Below, piece by piece: positions 48,283 through 64,000 of a stretch of DNA of 64,000 nt. Below the pieces are notes generated by a model. That model was not told the origin of the DNA. It made no database searches and saw only the letters and a program-made list of their open reading frames with translations. Within the stretch, counting starts at the first letter, position 1. Every line of letters starts with the position of its first letter. A program made the translations under genes and the position numbers. Source of the stretch: Caprimulgus europaeus (Eukaryota > Chordata > Aves > Caprimulgiformes > Caprimulgidae); the NCBI GenBank assembly GCA_907165065.1, contig OU015523.1, forward strand, positions 42,707,702-42,771,701, written 5' to 3'.

Positions 48283-49433
48283 TGTGTTGGGTTTGCATGG
48301 CAAGGTTTTGGTAGTGAGGAGGGCATATGGGTGGCTTCTGTGAGAACCTGCCAGAAACTTCCCCTATGTCCAACACAGCCAATGCCAGCCAGCTACAAGA
48401 CAGACCCACTGCTGGCCAAGGCCAAGACAACTAGCAATGGTGGTAGTGCCTCTATGACAACATAATTAAGAAGGGGAAGGAAAAAAACCCAAAACCTGCT
48501 CAACTGCAGACAGAGAAAGGAGTGAGAATATCTGAGAGAAACAACCCTGCAGACACCAGGGTCAGTGAAGAAGGAGGGGGAGGAGGTGCTCCAGGTGCTG
48601 GAGCAGAGATTCTCCTGCAGCCCATGGTGAAGACCATGGTGAGGCAGGCTGTACCCTGCAGCCCATGGAGGTCCATGGTGGAGCAGATGACCACCTGTAG
48701 CCCGTGGAGGACCCCATGCCGGAGCAGGTGGATGACCAAAGGAGGCTGTGACCCAGTGGGAAGGCTGCTCTGTAGCAGGCTCCTGGCAGAACCTGTGGCC
48801 TGGTGGAGAGAAACAAGCTCACACTAGAGCAGGTTTGCTGGCAGGACTTGTGACCCCATGGGGGGCTCACACTGGAGTAGCCTGTTCCTGAAGGACTGCA
48901 ACCTGTGGAAAGGACCCACACTGGAGTAGTTCATTAACAACTGTAGCCCATGGGAAGGACTCATGCTGGAGAAGCTAATGGAGGACTGTCTCCTGTGAGA
49001 GGGATCCACGCTGGAGCGGGGGAAGAGTGTGAGCAATTCTCTCCCTGCGGAGGAAGGAGCGGCAGAAACAACGTGTGAGGAACTGACCTCAAACCCTACT
49101 CCCTGTCCCCCTGTGCTACTCAAAGGGAGGAAGTAGAGAAATTGGGAGTAAAGTTAAGCCCAGTAAGAAAGGAGGAGTTGGGGGGAAGGTGTTTTAAGAT
49201 TTTGTTTTATTTCTTATTATCCTATTCCTGATTTGATTGGTAATAAATTAAACTAATTTCCCCAAGTTGAGTCTGTTTTATCAGTGATGGTAACTGGCAA
49301 ATGATCTCTCTCTGTCCTCATCTTGACCTACGAGCATTTCGTTGTATTTTCTCTCCCCTGTCCAGTTCAGGAGGGGGAGTAATGAAGCAGCTTTGGTGGG
49401 TACCTGGCATTTAGCCAGGGTCAACCCATCACA
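48283..49433 (+). mobile_element. Solo LTR of an avian endogenous retrovirus (ERVL-like)
   Basis: A complete 1,151-base LTR. It begins TGTGTTGGGTT and ends AACCCATCACA, an imperfect 11-base terminal inverted repeat with TG...CA ends. It is flanked by a perfect 5-base duplication, GACAT at 48278-48282 and 49434-49438. An AATAAA lies at 49242-49247, and the GC-rich 5' two thirds contain repeated GCAGCCCATGG/GTGGAGCAG-type units. There is no internal retroviral sequence, so it arose by recombination between two LTRs. The family is one I recall as common in neoavian genomes; 5-base duplications fit ERVL or similar. Orientation is opposite to CNKSR2. Confidence 0.93.
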
Positions 49434-51528
49434 GACATGCTTAAATATAGTTAATCATGGACAAAAAACCTGATTAAATGCCAAACCAGTTTATTCAGAA
49501 ACACTCTACACTGTGTGACAGCTTTTTTGAAATGAAGTATAGTCCATTAGGATTAAGCTGATAAAAATTTCAAACGTACATAGCTTAATCTCTCTGTAAG
49601 ATTACAGCTTGTACTAATATGTATTATGAGATTTAAGAACTGGTTCAAACTACTGCATTATGACCATGATTAAGAAATCTTATTAATAAATAGGAGAAGA
49701 TCTTGATTTCTGAAGCAGAATTCAAAAACTGCTGAGCAGTGAATGTTCACTAAAAATACTTCAAAAAAGAGGATGCATTTCTTATCAAATGAAAGTATTT
49801 TTGTGGTGGTAGACATGATCAGCAGCAATACAAAGGCACTACTTCTTTTAAGATAGTACAGTTTCACTTTCAGGAATAACAGGTCTTTACCATATAACTA
49901 CTGCATTCAAAGAGAAACTTAAGAGTATGTTTTGGTTGGGGTTTTTTTTTTGTAGCTTTTTTACATTAATAGGTTAGAATTAAAGAATTGATTTTTTTTC
50001 TGTGGATTTTCTGAAAACCTTGTCCTTAAAATATTTACATAGACTTAATAAAGTACTGTTATCAGACAGATAAAAGACACATTCAATCCCTATGAACAAG
50101 TCAAGTGTCACAACTGACAATATTTTTATTGAATTAGAAGAAAAAAAAAATGAACCAGACTATGTATTGTTTGTCTTCTTGTCACTTTAAGATAGATAGA
50201 TAGAGTAATTATCTTAGCAATTTCAACTGTATTATATGTGTCACATTTGAACTAAAACGGCAATTTATTTTTTCAAGAAATAAAACCCAAGCCAGGTAAA
50301 AGATGAGGAAGGGATGAGGAAAGAGCATGGGACTCAGTTTACAGCTTCACCATCATCTAAATCATGAAGTAGAAAGTCACTCTGTTGCCCTGGAAGGTTT
50401 TTCCTATCTCTGAAAAGTAAGAATTTATCATAGAATCACAACTTCTCCTCCCCACTAGGCAATTTAATTTGCCATATATCTCACTCTTGGATGACCCCCA
50501 GGAAAGTCTTGTCATATCAGGTCATACATCTTCTTAATTGGCTAAAACAGTTACTGATAAGAAAGTCTACAAAAAACTCAGCTACAAAACTCAGGTACAA
50601 GAAAGGACATGCTGCCCTTACAATCTTTCCAAGAAAGTTAAGTAAAGGAAAGCAAGAAGTAATTTAAAAATACATTGACTGGGCATATGATAGCCTATGT
50701 CTAAGAACACAGAAGAGTTAAAAATACTGATTCCTCTTAAATGCATTCCTAGACCTCTGGGTAGCTACTTCTATGTTATTTATAGGCCATAATTATCTCA
50801 GAATTTTAGGAAAGTAACATCTGTGTACATTATGGAATTACACTGAATCATTTGAGGTCATATGAGAGTTGGGTGATGAATCCATAAGGAGGATCTATCT
50901 GCTGCTTTTCTGGCTCAGCAAGCCCAGAGACCTGGGAGAGATGAAAATGCCTGTTCCAGGTGGCAGGTCAGAGTAGTAGACAAATTTGCAGAGAACAACA
51001 TGGTCACTGAAGAATCTAACAGAGTGGACACACTAAAACACCATCCTGAAATTTGCTCTAACACTATCACATCAAATGTATTTCAAAAAGAAAACACTAT
51101 AGTAGAACAAAACAGTGCTCTTGTTGAAGTTAAAATTTTCTTGCTTGGCCTCCCTTTTTGTTTTGTGGTTATTAGGCAAGAGGACAGATATGAACTCTTT
51201 TCCTACTTACAGGTTCAGGTTTTCAGAGAATTTTTGCTCTTCTGAAATAGGAGGAGACTGTTACAGACAGTAAATTATCCCATATTTGAGAAAACAGGGT
51301 ACTGAACCTACTTTTCTAAAGGTTACTGTCTGTTTTGCAGACAAGACACTGATTCAGATCACTGTGGGTATGATTCAGTGTATCTACTCTTAAGAACCAG
51401 TTAATCTGCAAAATTAAGTATTATCAACCTAATCCTGCAGGGCAGGGTAATAAACAGGTAGGAACAGAATGGACAGTTACTTTACAAATATTTTGTACAC
51501 TGAATTGTACTTGAAATGATATTTTTTA

Positions 51529-51708
<180 letters not shown>

Positions 51709-54154
51709 TTATACATTTTTATTTGAAAAAGCTATAAACATTCTATAGTTTGGAAAGTTAAAGAAACAGTTAACAGTTCTCTTTTGTGTGCTTTTACACT
51801 GACTGAAAACACTCATGCTGAGGAGATAGATCTACAAATGGACATGTATTATGCTTATAAAATTGACTCCTCTGATTACATCTTTTTCCCTTTTGCACAG
51901 CAAGATTATTGCCAATGCCTATAAAAATAGTTATCAGTAGAGCCACTGGTGAAATCTCAATGCATAAATAACATACAGAATCCAATGAATTCCTTAATTA
52001 AACTAACACTGTAAAGGAAAAGTCTAGTGTTTACAGTAAAAGGTGCATAAGTAGACATTAAACTGAATGTCATCTCCCCCCATCTGCTCTACAGCTTAAG
52101 AATTAACTGTAAAAGCTTCAGTTTATGTCTGCAGATGCTGTAAAATCAGGTACTGCATCCTCAGAGAACATGTGCTATGAGACAGAAAAAAATGGAGATT
52201 ATTATTATTATTCTTCACTCCTCTGGGCCCACTCCTCACAAAGTGACATTCACTTGGAACTAAATAAATTGTACATTCCTTGCAGAATAACAATGCATTC
52301 TAGCTATCATTCCAGTCCAAATAGGATCCTTCCTCTTAACCACCTCTCCCCAACCCCTCTCTCTCATGAACTAGACACCCCTTTTTCTTCCTCAGCTTAA
52401 CCATCTCAGCTAGCTAAATTTGAAGACTTTATTAAATCACTGTAGGGCTGGAAATTATAGCAAGATCTTCTAACAGCCGCTATACTGATACAGAAAAATG
52501 AAATCAGAATAAAACTCTTTGCTTTAGTCTACTTAACTTGGCTGTCTAATAACAAAAGCCTTATGTTGCTTGGCTTCTGTGATAGTTAAACTCAAGCAGA
52601 AGAAAAAAAAAAGTAAAACAGGATTTTTGTATACCCTAAAATTGATCTAATATCAAACAAATGCTGCGTTTTGCTTTGAAAGAGTTCTTTCCCCTCTATC
52701 TTTCTGGAAGTAAACTCCTTGAAGAAAGAAGTATTGGGATTAAATAGAGCTCACCATACCTATAATTTCTAATCTAAATAACTCCTGGAAGACACAAACA
52801 TTTCACATTGTATTTATGGCAGAGAACCTTTAAGTAGTGACTGAACGGGTGCCTAGAAAGATCCTTCTGCCAGCACTATTAAGAATACTTTATGACAGAC
52901 CAACAGGGCATTCCTGTGCAGAATAATCAGTTCTCATTTTCTAGATATTAATCTTGACACTGCAGCATTATGCTTATACTGCAGAAAACCCCAAGAGTTT
53001 AACAGCAGAAACTTTTCCAAAACGTTGATCTTTCATAAGCTCATGATGAGCCATTCAATTTTATGCTTATCAAACAAAGCCCCCACCACTGTGTTACTTT
53101 TTTTCAGTTTGTACATAAGAATAATGCATACCACCTAGGAAAGTCATCCTTTAGCCAGTTACTACTTTGTTTTAGAAGCAGAGTTGTGTTAGATGTCATT
53201 TATCTCAAACATAATAAAATACATGCTTAAAATGTTCTTGTTAAAATTTTGCAAGTTCACCTTTAGAGCAACAGCTATTAACTCACACAAGTTTCCTCTT
53301 TTTGAATGTTAGTAAACCATCTCCTGTAAACAGTGAAACTGCTAAATTCTTCCATTGCTCATTAGAGTTAATGTGACTATTCTGTAGCCAGGCCAGTGAA
53401 AGACTGCCAGTATTTACAGGAAGAGAGGGAGACAGACACACACACAAAATTAGACAGGTGAAACACTTTACAACCACTAAAATCAAGAAGACAGAAATCT
53501 GTAAAAATAAAACTGGTAGCAAAACTGGGTAAAAAACCTAAAAAACTTTAAAAATCCCTCTTTCAGGGAAACAAAAATTTTATCCTTTAAATTTTCACCT
53601 GTGACACTGTAGCCATAGCTATTTTTGAACCACTTACTAATACAACACTGGTTATTTCCTTTCTGATACTTTGCACTTCTATAACAAGTACACTTTGTGG
53701 ATTGCTGAGTACCTTGTAGAATTGATTTTCATTGTAAGCCAAAAGAATTTTGTGACCTAGATCCTATTTGCACTTGTTAAGCTCAGACTGTTGTTCATTG
53801 CTCCTATTGGCAGGAACACAGACAAAGCCAAACTGGGTAGATGGATTTGCTCTTCTCCACTTTGAGGAAGAAAACAGCCCTTTACTTTACCTGCATGAAT
53901 AAGTAGATAAGAGGAAAGGGGTTCCTAGAGACTAGACTGGTGGCAACTGATAGGAGTTTATGGTTTATGTCACATAAGGAAAATAATTTTCAAGCATAAC
54001 AGTGATCTGGATTTACAAAAGGTTGATGAGTCTCTGGTGGTCCTAACTGGCTACTGGATGGCTAGAGGACACAGGTAAAGAATTTCCCTTGTGTTACAAT
54101 CTGGAATACCTGGGCTTAACTATTTAAATACTAATGATACGGGCTTAATTCCTG

Positions 54155-54179
54155 AAAAAAAAAAAAAAAAAAAAAAAAA
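54155..54179. repeat. A25 homopolymer tract
   Basis: Twenty-five consecutive A on the plus strand. There is no recognisable retroposon body before it. Confidence 0.95.
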
Positions 54180-55505
54180 TTGCTGAAGTCTGAAGATCCT
54201 ATTGGGTAACTTCACACTTCAACAGTCCCTGCTAATACACAGCCCAGACTTACAGGTCAGTTTGTCTTCCAGAAGAGTTTGCTGGAAGATGCTGGAAATC
54301 AGTTGGGGTTTGTGCATCTTTGACAAATGCATATTTTGGTTCATCTTTTGGCTCATCAAGGTTGTTAAAACACTGAGTGCAATAGGAAGAAACGGTATTC
54401 TGTCTACCACGGAAAACCACAAGTTAACCAGCTACCTGAAGGTAATAGTTTTCCCTCAAACTCTTTCCATGTCAGACACTTTCAGAGGTGAAGTTACAGT
54501 GTATTGGTGAGAGTGTGAATGACTGCGATATCTCACAGGATGCCAATGTGGGTGCACCTTCCCAGGACACCTGGAGCTCCCAAGGGGTTTGAAACTGTAA
54601 TACAATCTAGTACAAGTGGAAGCACGATCCTGTAGGATTATCTCAAAACATATGAGGATGTCTCATATCTTTTCCATATTTGGGTCATATTGCCAAAGTC
54701 AACTCTCCAGCTTATTTCCACAAAAACAGAAAAGCTGTGTAACTAGAAAAAATGAGAAATCAAGATTTTAAAATAGGTCACAATTTTATTTAAAAAATAT
54801 ATTTATCACCACTTCACCAGTAAATTAGTAGCTCAGTAAGAACTGCTACATGGTAAAAGCAGTCAAATGGTCTCTCCTGGTAGTAGCTGAACAGACTGAG
54901 AGCATTGCTGTAACTACTACCTTGTGCTGTATGAGTTCAGCTTTCATTCCATCAAGAATTAAATGTCTTCAGGCCCGACTGGTTGAAAGAGAGCTTTCAG
55001 GTCATGGCCCGAATGTACAGTTCATAGACATGGCATTTTGCACCACAGCAATTTAGAAAGACCTCAACTGTTCAGTTCAAGTCAATCTGATGTAAATCAA
55101 CTCATGTAGCTCTCCAGTTCAATAGCAGCCATTCAGTGGACCATATGCAGGCACACTGAACAGAAAAACACATGGAACTCCATTTAAGTATTTTTGAACT
55201 GGATGCCTTGGGGATCAGTGTTACCACTGAATTAATTCTCTTCCAAGGACTAGAGATTTTTGCTGCTGCAGTCCCCTTTGGTAGGCTGGTGAGGGCAAGT
55301 GGGACTGCTGAAACAGCAATTAAACTAAAAAGTTTTCAGGTCCAAACAGTTAAATATTTGATCCATGGGAATGGTCTGACAGACAAAGTTTAGAATTTAC
55401 ATATAAAAACTGGAATAGACTCAAAAATGTCCCACAAAAGACCCTGCATCAATCTTAACCCACAATGACAGACACAAAATCCATAATCCAATACATCTTG
55501 GAGTA

Positions 55506-55970
55506 CTATTTCTCAAACATTTTGGATGCACCATCGTCCTTCAGGATCATTAGACTTTGTGGACTCTTTCCCAAATTTTCAGTTGGGCAGGGAACAGATA
55601 ACCAACCATCTTTGCTTACAGCAGCTCAGTTTCTCTAACACAGGTATATAATAAGCCCCTGCAAGGACACAGCCACTTAACTCCCCTCTCCTCCAGAAGC
55701 TGCTCTGTCCCTGGTTAGCTCTGCCCTGCAGTCTTTACCTCCCTCTTGCTATCAGGACCTATTGCTGCTTTTCCCATCCCCAATCCTGAAGGAACTGAGA
55801 GGGTGTCCCCAGTAAGTCAGCATATTATTTTTGCTTTTTCTCTCTAAACAATGAATGTAATTAATATTTAATATATACTATCTAAAATTCTGTTTAATGT
55901 TTTTTAAACTCTTTGAATCTTTCACTAACTCCCTTGGAAGCCACAATGTATAGTTTGAGAAACATTGCTC
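55506..55970. mobile_element. Candidate old non-autonomous hAT-like DNA transposon
   Basis: Two inverted ends, ATTTCTCAAAC at 55508-55518 and GTTTGAGAAACATTG at 55953-55967, bracket about 0.45 kb of mixed sequence. The motif CAGTG/CAATGTTTCTCAAAC is the terminal repeat type of many hAT (Charlie/MER5-like) elements. I could not find a convincing 8-base target duplication and no transposase is visible, so the call is tentative. Confidence 0.4.
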
Positions 55971-56476
55971 CAGAAAAAGACATACAACTTTTAAAAATAT
56001 AAGCCAAAGCAGTACAAAATTTTAAGTGGTAATATCTTTTTGCAGTTTTTGCATCAGTAAACAGATTTTACTGCTAATATATTTTTCATATTGGATCAAG
56101 GTTATGACAATTTATTAAACAGAATGTTTCCAATAAAATAAACTTTTTATAAGACCAACCATGACATGAATTAATGAAATACTATAACTTATTCATACTC
56201 TGTAGAAAAACTCAGTCAAAATCCATTTTGACAGTGCTGCAAAGAATGCCCAGTTCCCATGTAGTTAGAAGACAACTAAGCAACTGAAGAGCAAGCAAGT
56301 TAGTATTTTATTCAAATTGAATTATTAAAAAGCGTAAGGTCATTCATTCTAATCATAAATGATGAAAACAGAATATAGCATTGTCTCTAGACGAATGAAG
56401 GAGGCCATATCACCATGTAAGGAAAAATACTAAATAAAAATAATAAAAGTAGCATTTTCTCTCATACCAAGGATTC

Positions 56477-56497
56477 TGTTGTTATTGTTGTTGTTGC
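56477..56497. repeat. (GTT)n short tandem repeat
   Basis: Imperfect GTT repeat (TGTTGTTATTGTTGTTGTTG). It reads as CAA repeats on the CNKSR2 strand but is not an exon. Confidence 0.85.
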
Positions 56498-59400
56498 TTC
56501 TTAGGAGGCTGAAAAGCTGAATATATCACAGTGGAGATAAGATGCATATCTAATCCAAAATAAAGGCTGTTAAAAAAACTACAGATACTGAGCTGTTGGT
56601 GATTTTATAATGGTAAAATTTAATCATATACAAAACAATACAGTGGATTATTTTAAATATACAAAAGGTGGCATTTAAATAATCTTGGTGAAGAGTGTGA
56701 CAGAGCGTTTAAGAAGGGTCAGAAGGCTTTTTTCCAAGTCAACACAGAAGATATGGCTGGCAGCTGGACCTGACACCAATCTCACTGACATCAGTAAGAG
56801 CCTTTCCACTGACAGCGGCAGGGCGCAGTCCAAATTAGACAAAGTATGGCAATGTGTTGCTCTACCACTCCTTCTCTGTATTATAAAGAAACTGGATGAA
56901 GAGTCTTACACACTGTAGCCAAAGACCAGTTTCTTTTGACTAATTAACAAAACACTTTCCAGAAGGCAAAGGAAGACTTTGCAGCTAGCTTCTTACTAGT
57001 GTGATGACATCAACTTACATAAGATTTTCATACAATCTGAGAATCTTCTTTATTGAACTTTCCACCCTTGTTCAAGCAGCACTTTGGGAAACCTCCCTTT
57101 GAAACCTCCCCAAAATAACATGAAGTGGAAAGGAGAAATAAAACAGACAATCTAGAGTAGAGTATGTTTATTTAAGTTAGGTTTTGAACCAGGCAAAAAT
57201 TTGGAGATTTCAAAGACAATTAAATCACCTCTATGCCAAGAAAAATAAAAAAATTAAAGGTTAAACTTATTTGGTTTATTCACCACATTCAGTAGCAGCC
57301 AGAAATACAAATGTTGCAATCTGAAATATCATACTAGGCATTCATACAACAGATCAGTATCAGAAAAAGTAACTTTTGTAAGATTTGTCTTGCAGGCATA
57401 ACTTCTTAATATTTATGGTACAAGACCATATCAATGAATACCTTCAATTGCAAAGGCAACCACAAAATTCCCCAAGGCCACAGATGCCTAATTCAAATGT
57501 TATAAAAGCAATAATGAAAAACACAGGCTGAAAAATCCCTTGTCTCCATAAATTCTGACATAATTCCAGAATGCATCAAGGGATAACTTTGATTATCTGC
57601 AAAAAGTTGGATACCGATGGATATTTAAACAGACAATCATCAAGTGACTGAAAACAAACAAACAAAAAAACAACCAACCAGTACTTCCTTTAGTGAAGAC
57701 ACAAAGGAAAAAAAAAAGGATGTTTTTCTTTCTGTACCAATTGACCTTAGAGCCTGAGTTAATGCACTTGCAAACACAAACTCATTATGTAATGGTGCAC
57801 AGTATAGCCATAGGATGATCGCATTATTTTACTGTACACCAAGCCATTCGATATCACTTTTAGGACTGCTACATAGAATGCATAATTCTTCTTTTTCTTT
57901 CTTTTCCCTAGCCTTTCATATTTATTCTAAGAATAAGAATATTTGCAAAAAGAATTAATATACCACATTTCTACTAAAAGAAAAAAAAAAAACAACAAAG
58001 AATTAATGAGTAATCTTATAGACTGCATTTATCTCATAATTCATGGCAAGACTGCAATGTGAAGGCAGAGCTGTTCAAAGTAAACCACTGAACATTCTAA
58101 GAAGTATTTACGCCAATTAGTAAGCAGTTAATATCCAAATGATCTAAAAGTGTTTTCCACACTCAGATACCACAAATGTTTGGCTGGCATATGGCTAATC
58201 TAGATCAGTAACAGTGGACAGCAAGTTCTTAAAAATTTAATTACCAGAATGCCCTGTCACTCACAAACCAAACTGCTGTATACGATGGTAGCACCTACAC
58301 ACTGCCTGAGCTCAAACACTTTCCCAATTTACAGGCATACTTAGTATCCTTCCATTAAGTCTCATTTTTCATGTAGCTGCAAATGGCAAACTTTATGTGC
58401 TTATACACAATTATTGACTAAACAAGCAGAATGCAATTTACCAATAATGCTTCAACATTACTCACTTTCAGCTAAAATTAAGTTTTGAAGGTTCTCAATT
58501 AAAGCATCTCAATATAAATGTGTCTCAATTTAATTCACTGAAATATTCACCTTCTACATTGGTTGAAACAGCTGTTTAGCCTATTCATTGGGAGGGTGCA
58601 CACAGAAACTCAGACTGTTTTTGTGTCAGCCTCCATACATTAGGACAAGCTTCCACCTTCCCATCTCACTCACTGCAATTTGATTAGGATATGACACTAC
58701 ATTTTTCCCCTGTTCACTCCATTTGCAGAACCAAAAAAACTCCACAGCATCCAGTTTGAAGATCCTAATTTCCATTATGTCAGAATTTCATCCCCATATC
58801 TTATTCTAGAGACTTTTGAATGTTTTGCTCCTATTTTGTACTAATAACAGAATTATTACTGACTCATAATTTCCTTATAGTTTGTCTGTTGAATAATACA
58901 TATGGCTCAATTATTGACAGCACAGTTATAATATTCTCAATTATTTCATGACATCCTGATATAGGAAAACAAGTTATCGCAATTTCCCCTGCTTCCAAAG
59001 GTGATGGAAGTACTGCTTTTCCTTGTTTTTTCCTATTTGCTATCCCTTTCCTACCTCTCCTCTCTCAATACCTCCCAAGCTCCTGTTAAAAAAACAGCAG
59101 CCCTACATGAATCAGGATCATAAGAAATGTCACAACAGCCATAGGGCAAATTGCAACTACAAAACATACAGCTTTTCTGAAGAAGTTTTTTCAAAAACAT
59201 TTAAAGTAAATTCTGTTAAATAAATATCATTTCTTCATATTTGTAATGGCTACAAAATACACTGAGCTCTGATTGTCTTCGTTGCTTGTGTTAATCAAAC
59301 ATACAGTACTGATTTCACACTTAGGCTACATTTAAACTTTAACATAAGCTGACTTTAACATCTGTTCACCTCTGATCTGCATAAATTAACAACAGAAATC

Positions 59401-60748
59401 TCCACATTAGGCAGCTTCTGAAGTTTGTCTCCCCTTCACCCTGGAGCTTTTCTGACACTCAGTCTACTTAAGAAAACTGTTTTTTCTCACACTAAAATCA
59501 CAAATTACAACAGACACACATATGCACACTTCATACAAGTGTCAAATGAGGTTCTGGCCTTTTCCTGGTGTCATGCTTGATACAATCAGAACAATATCCC
59601 TGTGATACCAGAATTACATCTCTGATGTTTAACAGTATCTCTATGTGTACTCATACTAGCCTTAAAAATATTCCTATTTTCTGTACTACCAGTAAAAAAA
59701 ACCTCACAGCAAAACCAATACTCCAATTACTGCCCCTCCTCCCTTTAAACCCATAAGATTACAGAAAACCTCTATCAAGGGTCAGTCTCATCTAAAATAG
59801 AAAATCGACATTTAAGTTAGCTGTTCAGAATCCCTTTATCAAATGGAGAGAGAGAGTCATGCACAAGGTCCAATTCAGCTCATCCTAAGGCAGATCAGTC
59901 TGAAATAGGCCAAGATGAATGAACCAGTAGCTGTTATGTATGTCTGCTGGCCAAAGGGAGTAAAAATGAGAAACCTGAATGTTATGTAGATATGTGCATA
60001 GCAGAGATCTAAAGACAGATCAGTTGATTAATACCCTAGTGTCCGCCTTGAACTAAGGATGCTGAGATGTAAATCAGAGTCAAACAAAACATGCTAAAAG
60101 ATGACTGGATTTTTGCTTCCGGAAGTGAGTGTGGAGCTTCAAACAGACCCACAACTTCAGCTCATGACTGCATTCACTATAAAAGGACCACAGGAATCCT
60201 CTCTTCCTACTGGACTTAGTTTAAATGATGTAAATTAGTTTCTATCCAATTTCTTCCCACCCTTTTGGAGCAGCCTGTCTTGAAATAATTGCTTATTAGT
60301 TATTGTCTTCATGAATGGCCCATGTCAGAAACTTCTGTTGTGGGGTCTTCAGTGTAATTATTCTAGTGGCAAATGACAAAGTGAAGCAAAAAGAAATATT
60401 TAGGAGAATGACCCAATTCACCCAAAGAAATACCAAACTCACTGAAAGAGGATTTAGATTGAAAGCATTTGACTCCATTTAAAGCAACAATAAGCATTTT
60501 TCATTTGTATCTATATTATCACTAAAGCTATGATAAAAGTGCAAGCCTTCAAGTATGGACATTCACACACTCATATAATGCATACAGATTTAAAAATTTA
60601 TTTTCAGACGCTAATAAGATATTTTTGGTTGAAAGTTTTTGTCACATGTCTAGTCAGTACTTTGTATCTGAAAGACCAAGACATCACAGTCATTTAAAAA
60701 CTTACTCACGTTTCAAATGCAATGATGCATTTAACCACTATAAAATAA

Positions 60749-60749
60749 T

Positions 60750-60781
<32 letters not shown>

Positions 60782-60800
60782 CACACACATATATACATAT
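60749..60800. repeat. Compound (TA)n / (CA)n microsatellite
   Basis: An alternating TA tract of about 20 bases, GTATATATATAT, then ACACACACATATATACATAT. It lies about 1 kb downstream of the PDZ exon in the transcript. Confidence 0.95.
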
Positions 60801-61644
60801 TTGAAAGAAGTTCTTCATGGCATTAGCTCTTTTTATACATCTCAATATTTTAAATGGCAAAGATCAGAGCTATTGGCAATGGCATTTCCATATCTTATTA
60901 TCCCTTCTGCCCAAACTTTGCAGAACTCTTTTCTCTCTCTAATGTACTTAATTTTAAATCAGACCTTCTATTGTAATTACAAAAATGTCCCCAAGAATGT
61001 ATTCTTTATGCAAAGAAAATAAAATTCTAAACATTGTTCTACCTGAATTGAATAAAAAAAGGGATGATTTGTCAGTTCCATCTGTTGGTTACATACTTTC
61101 ATTAGTCTGGACATAACTTTTAATTCCTAATGTAATCCATCACAGTGACATTTTATCCTAGAGTGAAACATGAAAGCTTTAATGAAACCATTCCATGACT
61201 TCCAGCACATTGCAGGCTTACTAAAACTAAAGGCTCAGCTGGACATCCTGTGCTACATTTCCTTATGTGCAGGAGTTCAATCGCAAGGACAACTCTGACA
61301 CGAATATGACTTTGTTTGCATGAGGAAATTTAGATGGTCAAGTGGTTCATTGAATAAAATCACCTTATAAATCTTCCTCTAACTCCATGATTGACCAAAC
61401 TGAAAACTCAAGATCTTTTACTCTTCTCTTTTGTAGAGGTTATACTGCACTGAGAACTTAACAAGAAGTCAAACTAAAATTTATCAGTTTCTGAAGTATG
61501 CTTGTTTCTCCTTGTCTAGAAAAGTTATTTTGAGCTACTTTTCTACATTGTAAAATACTGAGACTATTACTTCTTAATTTTTAAAAGCTCTAATAACAGG
61601 CTTAATTTCAATTGAGCCTATGAGAACATGCTGCAGAGAAATCA

Positions 61645-64000
<2,356 letters not shown>

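Noticed and set aside
48500-49123. Several frames of 79-119 codons on both strands
   Set aside because: They fall within the GC-rich part of the solo LTR; none resembles gag, pol or env.
56468-56508. Minus-strand segment with TTTTCAG|CCTCCT acceptor and CCTTG|GTATGAG donor that looks like an extra exon
   Set aside because: It is 41 bases, so it would break the phase-0 join between the flanking CNKSR2 exons, and it carries an in-frame TAA. The coding look comes from a CAA/GTT repeat.

Overview
This is a eukaryotic, almost certainly avian, genomic window. It is AT-rich and intron-dominated. It carries many CR1 LINE copies with the characteristic ATTCTGTG/ATTCTATG octamer 3' tails, plus a 1.15-kb solo endogenous-retrovirus LTR of a type I associate from memory with neoavian birds. 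There are no bacterial operons, CRISPR arrays or rRNA genes.

The only protein-coding gene I can support is CNKSR2 (connector enhancer of kinase suppressor of Ras 2, CNK2/MAGUIN), a scaffold of neuronal Ras/MAPK and postsynaptic signalling. It lies on the minus strand and spans the whole window. Twelve consecutive internal exons are present. In transcript order they are 61774-61920, 51530-51663, 46441-46652, 43477-43566, 41708-41922, 19996-20044, 18969-19141, 16724-16797, 13793-13864, 7822-7889, 2698-2798 and 1130-1667. Every junction is GT-AG, and the phases join without a break into 1,873 coding bases (624 codons). Compared with my recollection of the roughly 1,034-residue human protein, no exon is missing between about residues 271 and 895. 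They encode the second half of the PDZ domain, the CNK2/3-specific linker, a basic segment, the complete PH domain (four exons), a proline-rich segment with a PPxY motif, and a Ser/Thr-rich region ending in an acidic poly-Glu tract. The SAM, CRIC and first PDZ exons lie beyond position 64000; the C-terminal coiled-coil and PDZ-ligand exons lie below position 1.

The rest is intron. The largest intron (20045-41707) holds most CR1 debris, including a roughly 1-kb copy with a recognisable but broken reverse-transcriptase C-terminus, and a decayed tRNA-Lys(CTT) copy at 36244-36314. The intron at 46653-51529 holds the solo LTR (5-bp target duplications GACAT) and an unexplained GC-rich block. The intron at 51664-61773 holds a candidate old hAT-like element. 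The intron at 13865-16723 holds a sense CR1 and a long AT-looped inverted repeat with 41-bp arms, the most unusual structure I found. I saw no wholly new multi-gene system. The strongest leads are this hairpin, the tRNA relic, a possible intron-retention route to the short isoform at the last exon, and a GC/CpG-rich exon in an AT-rich gene.
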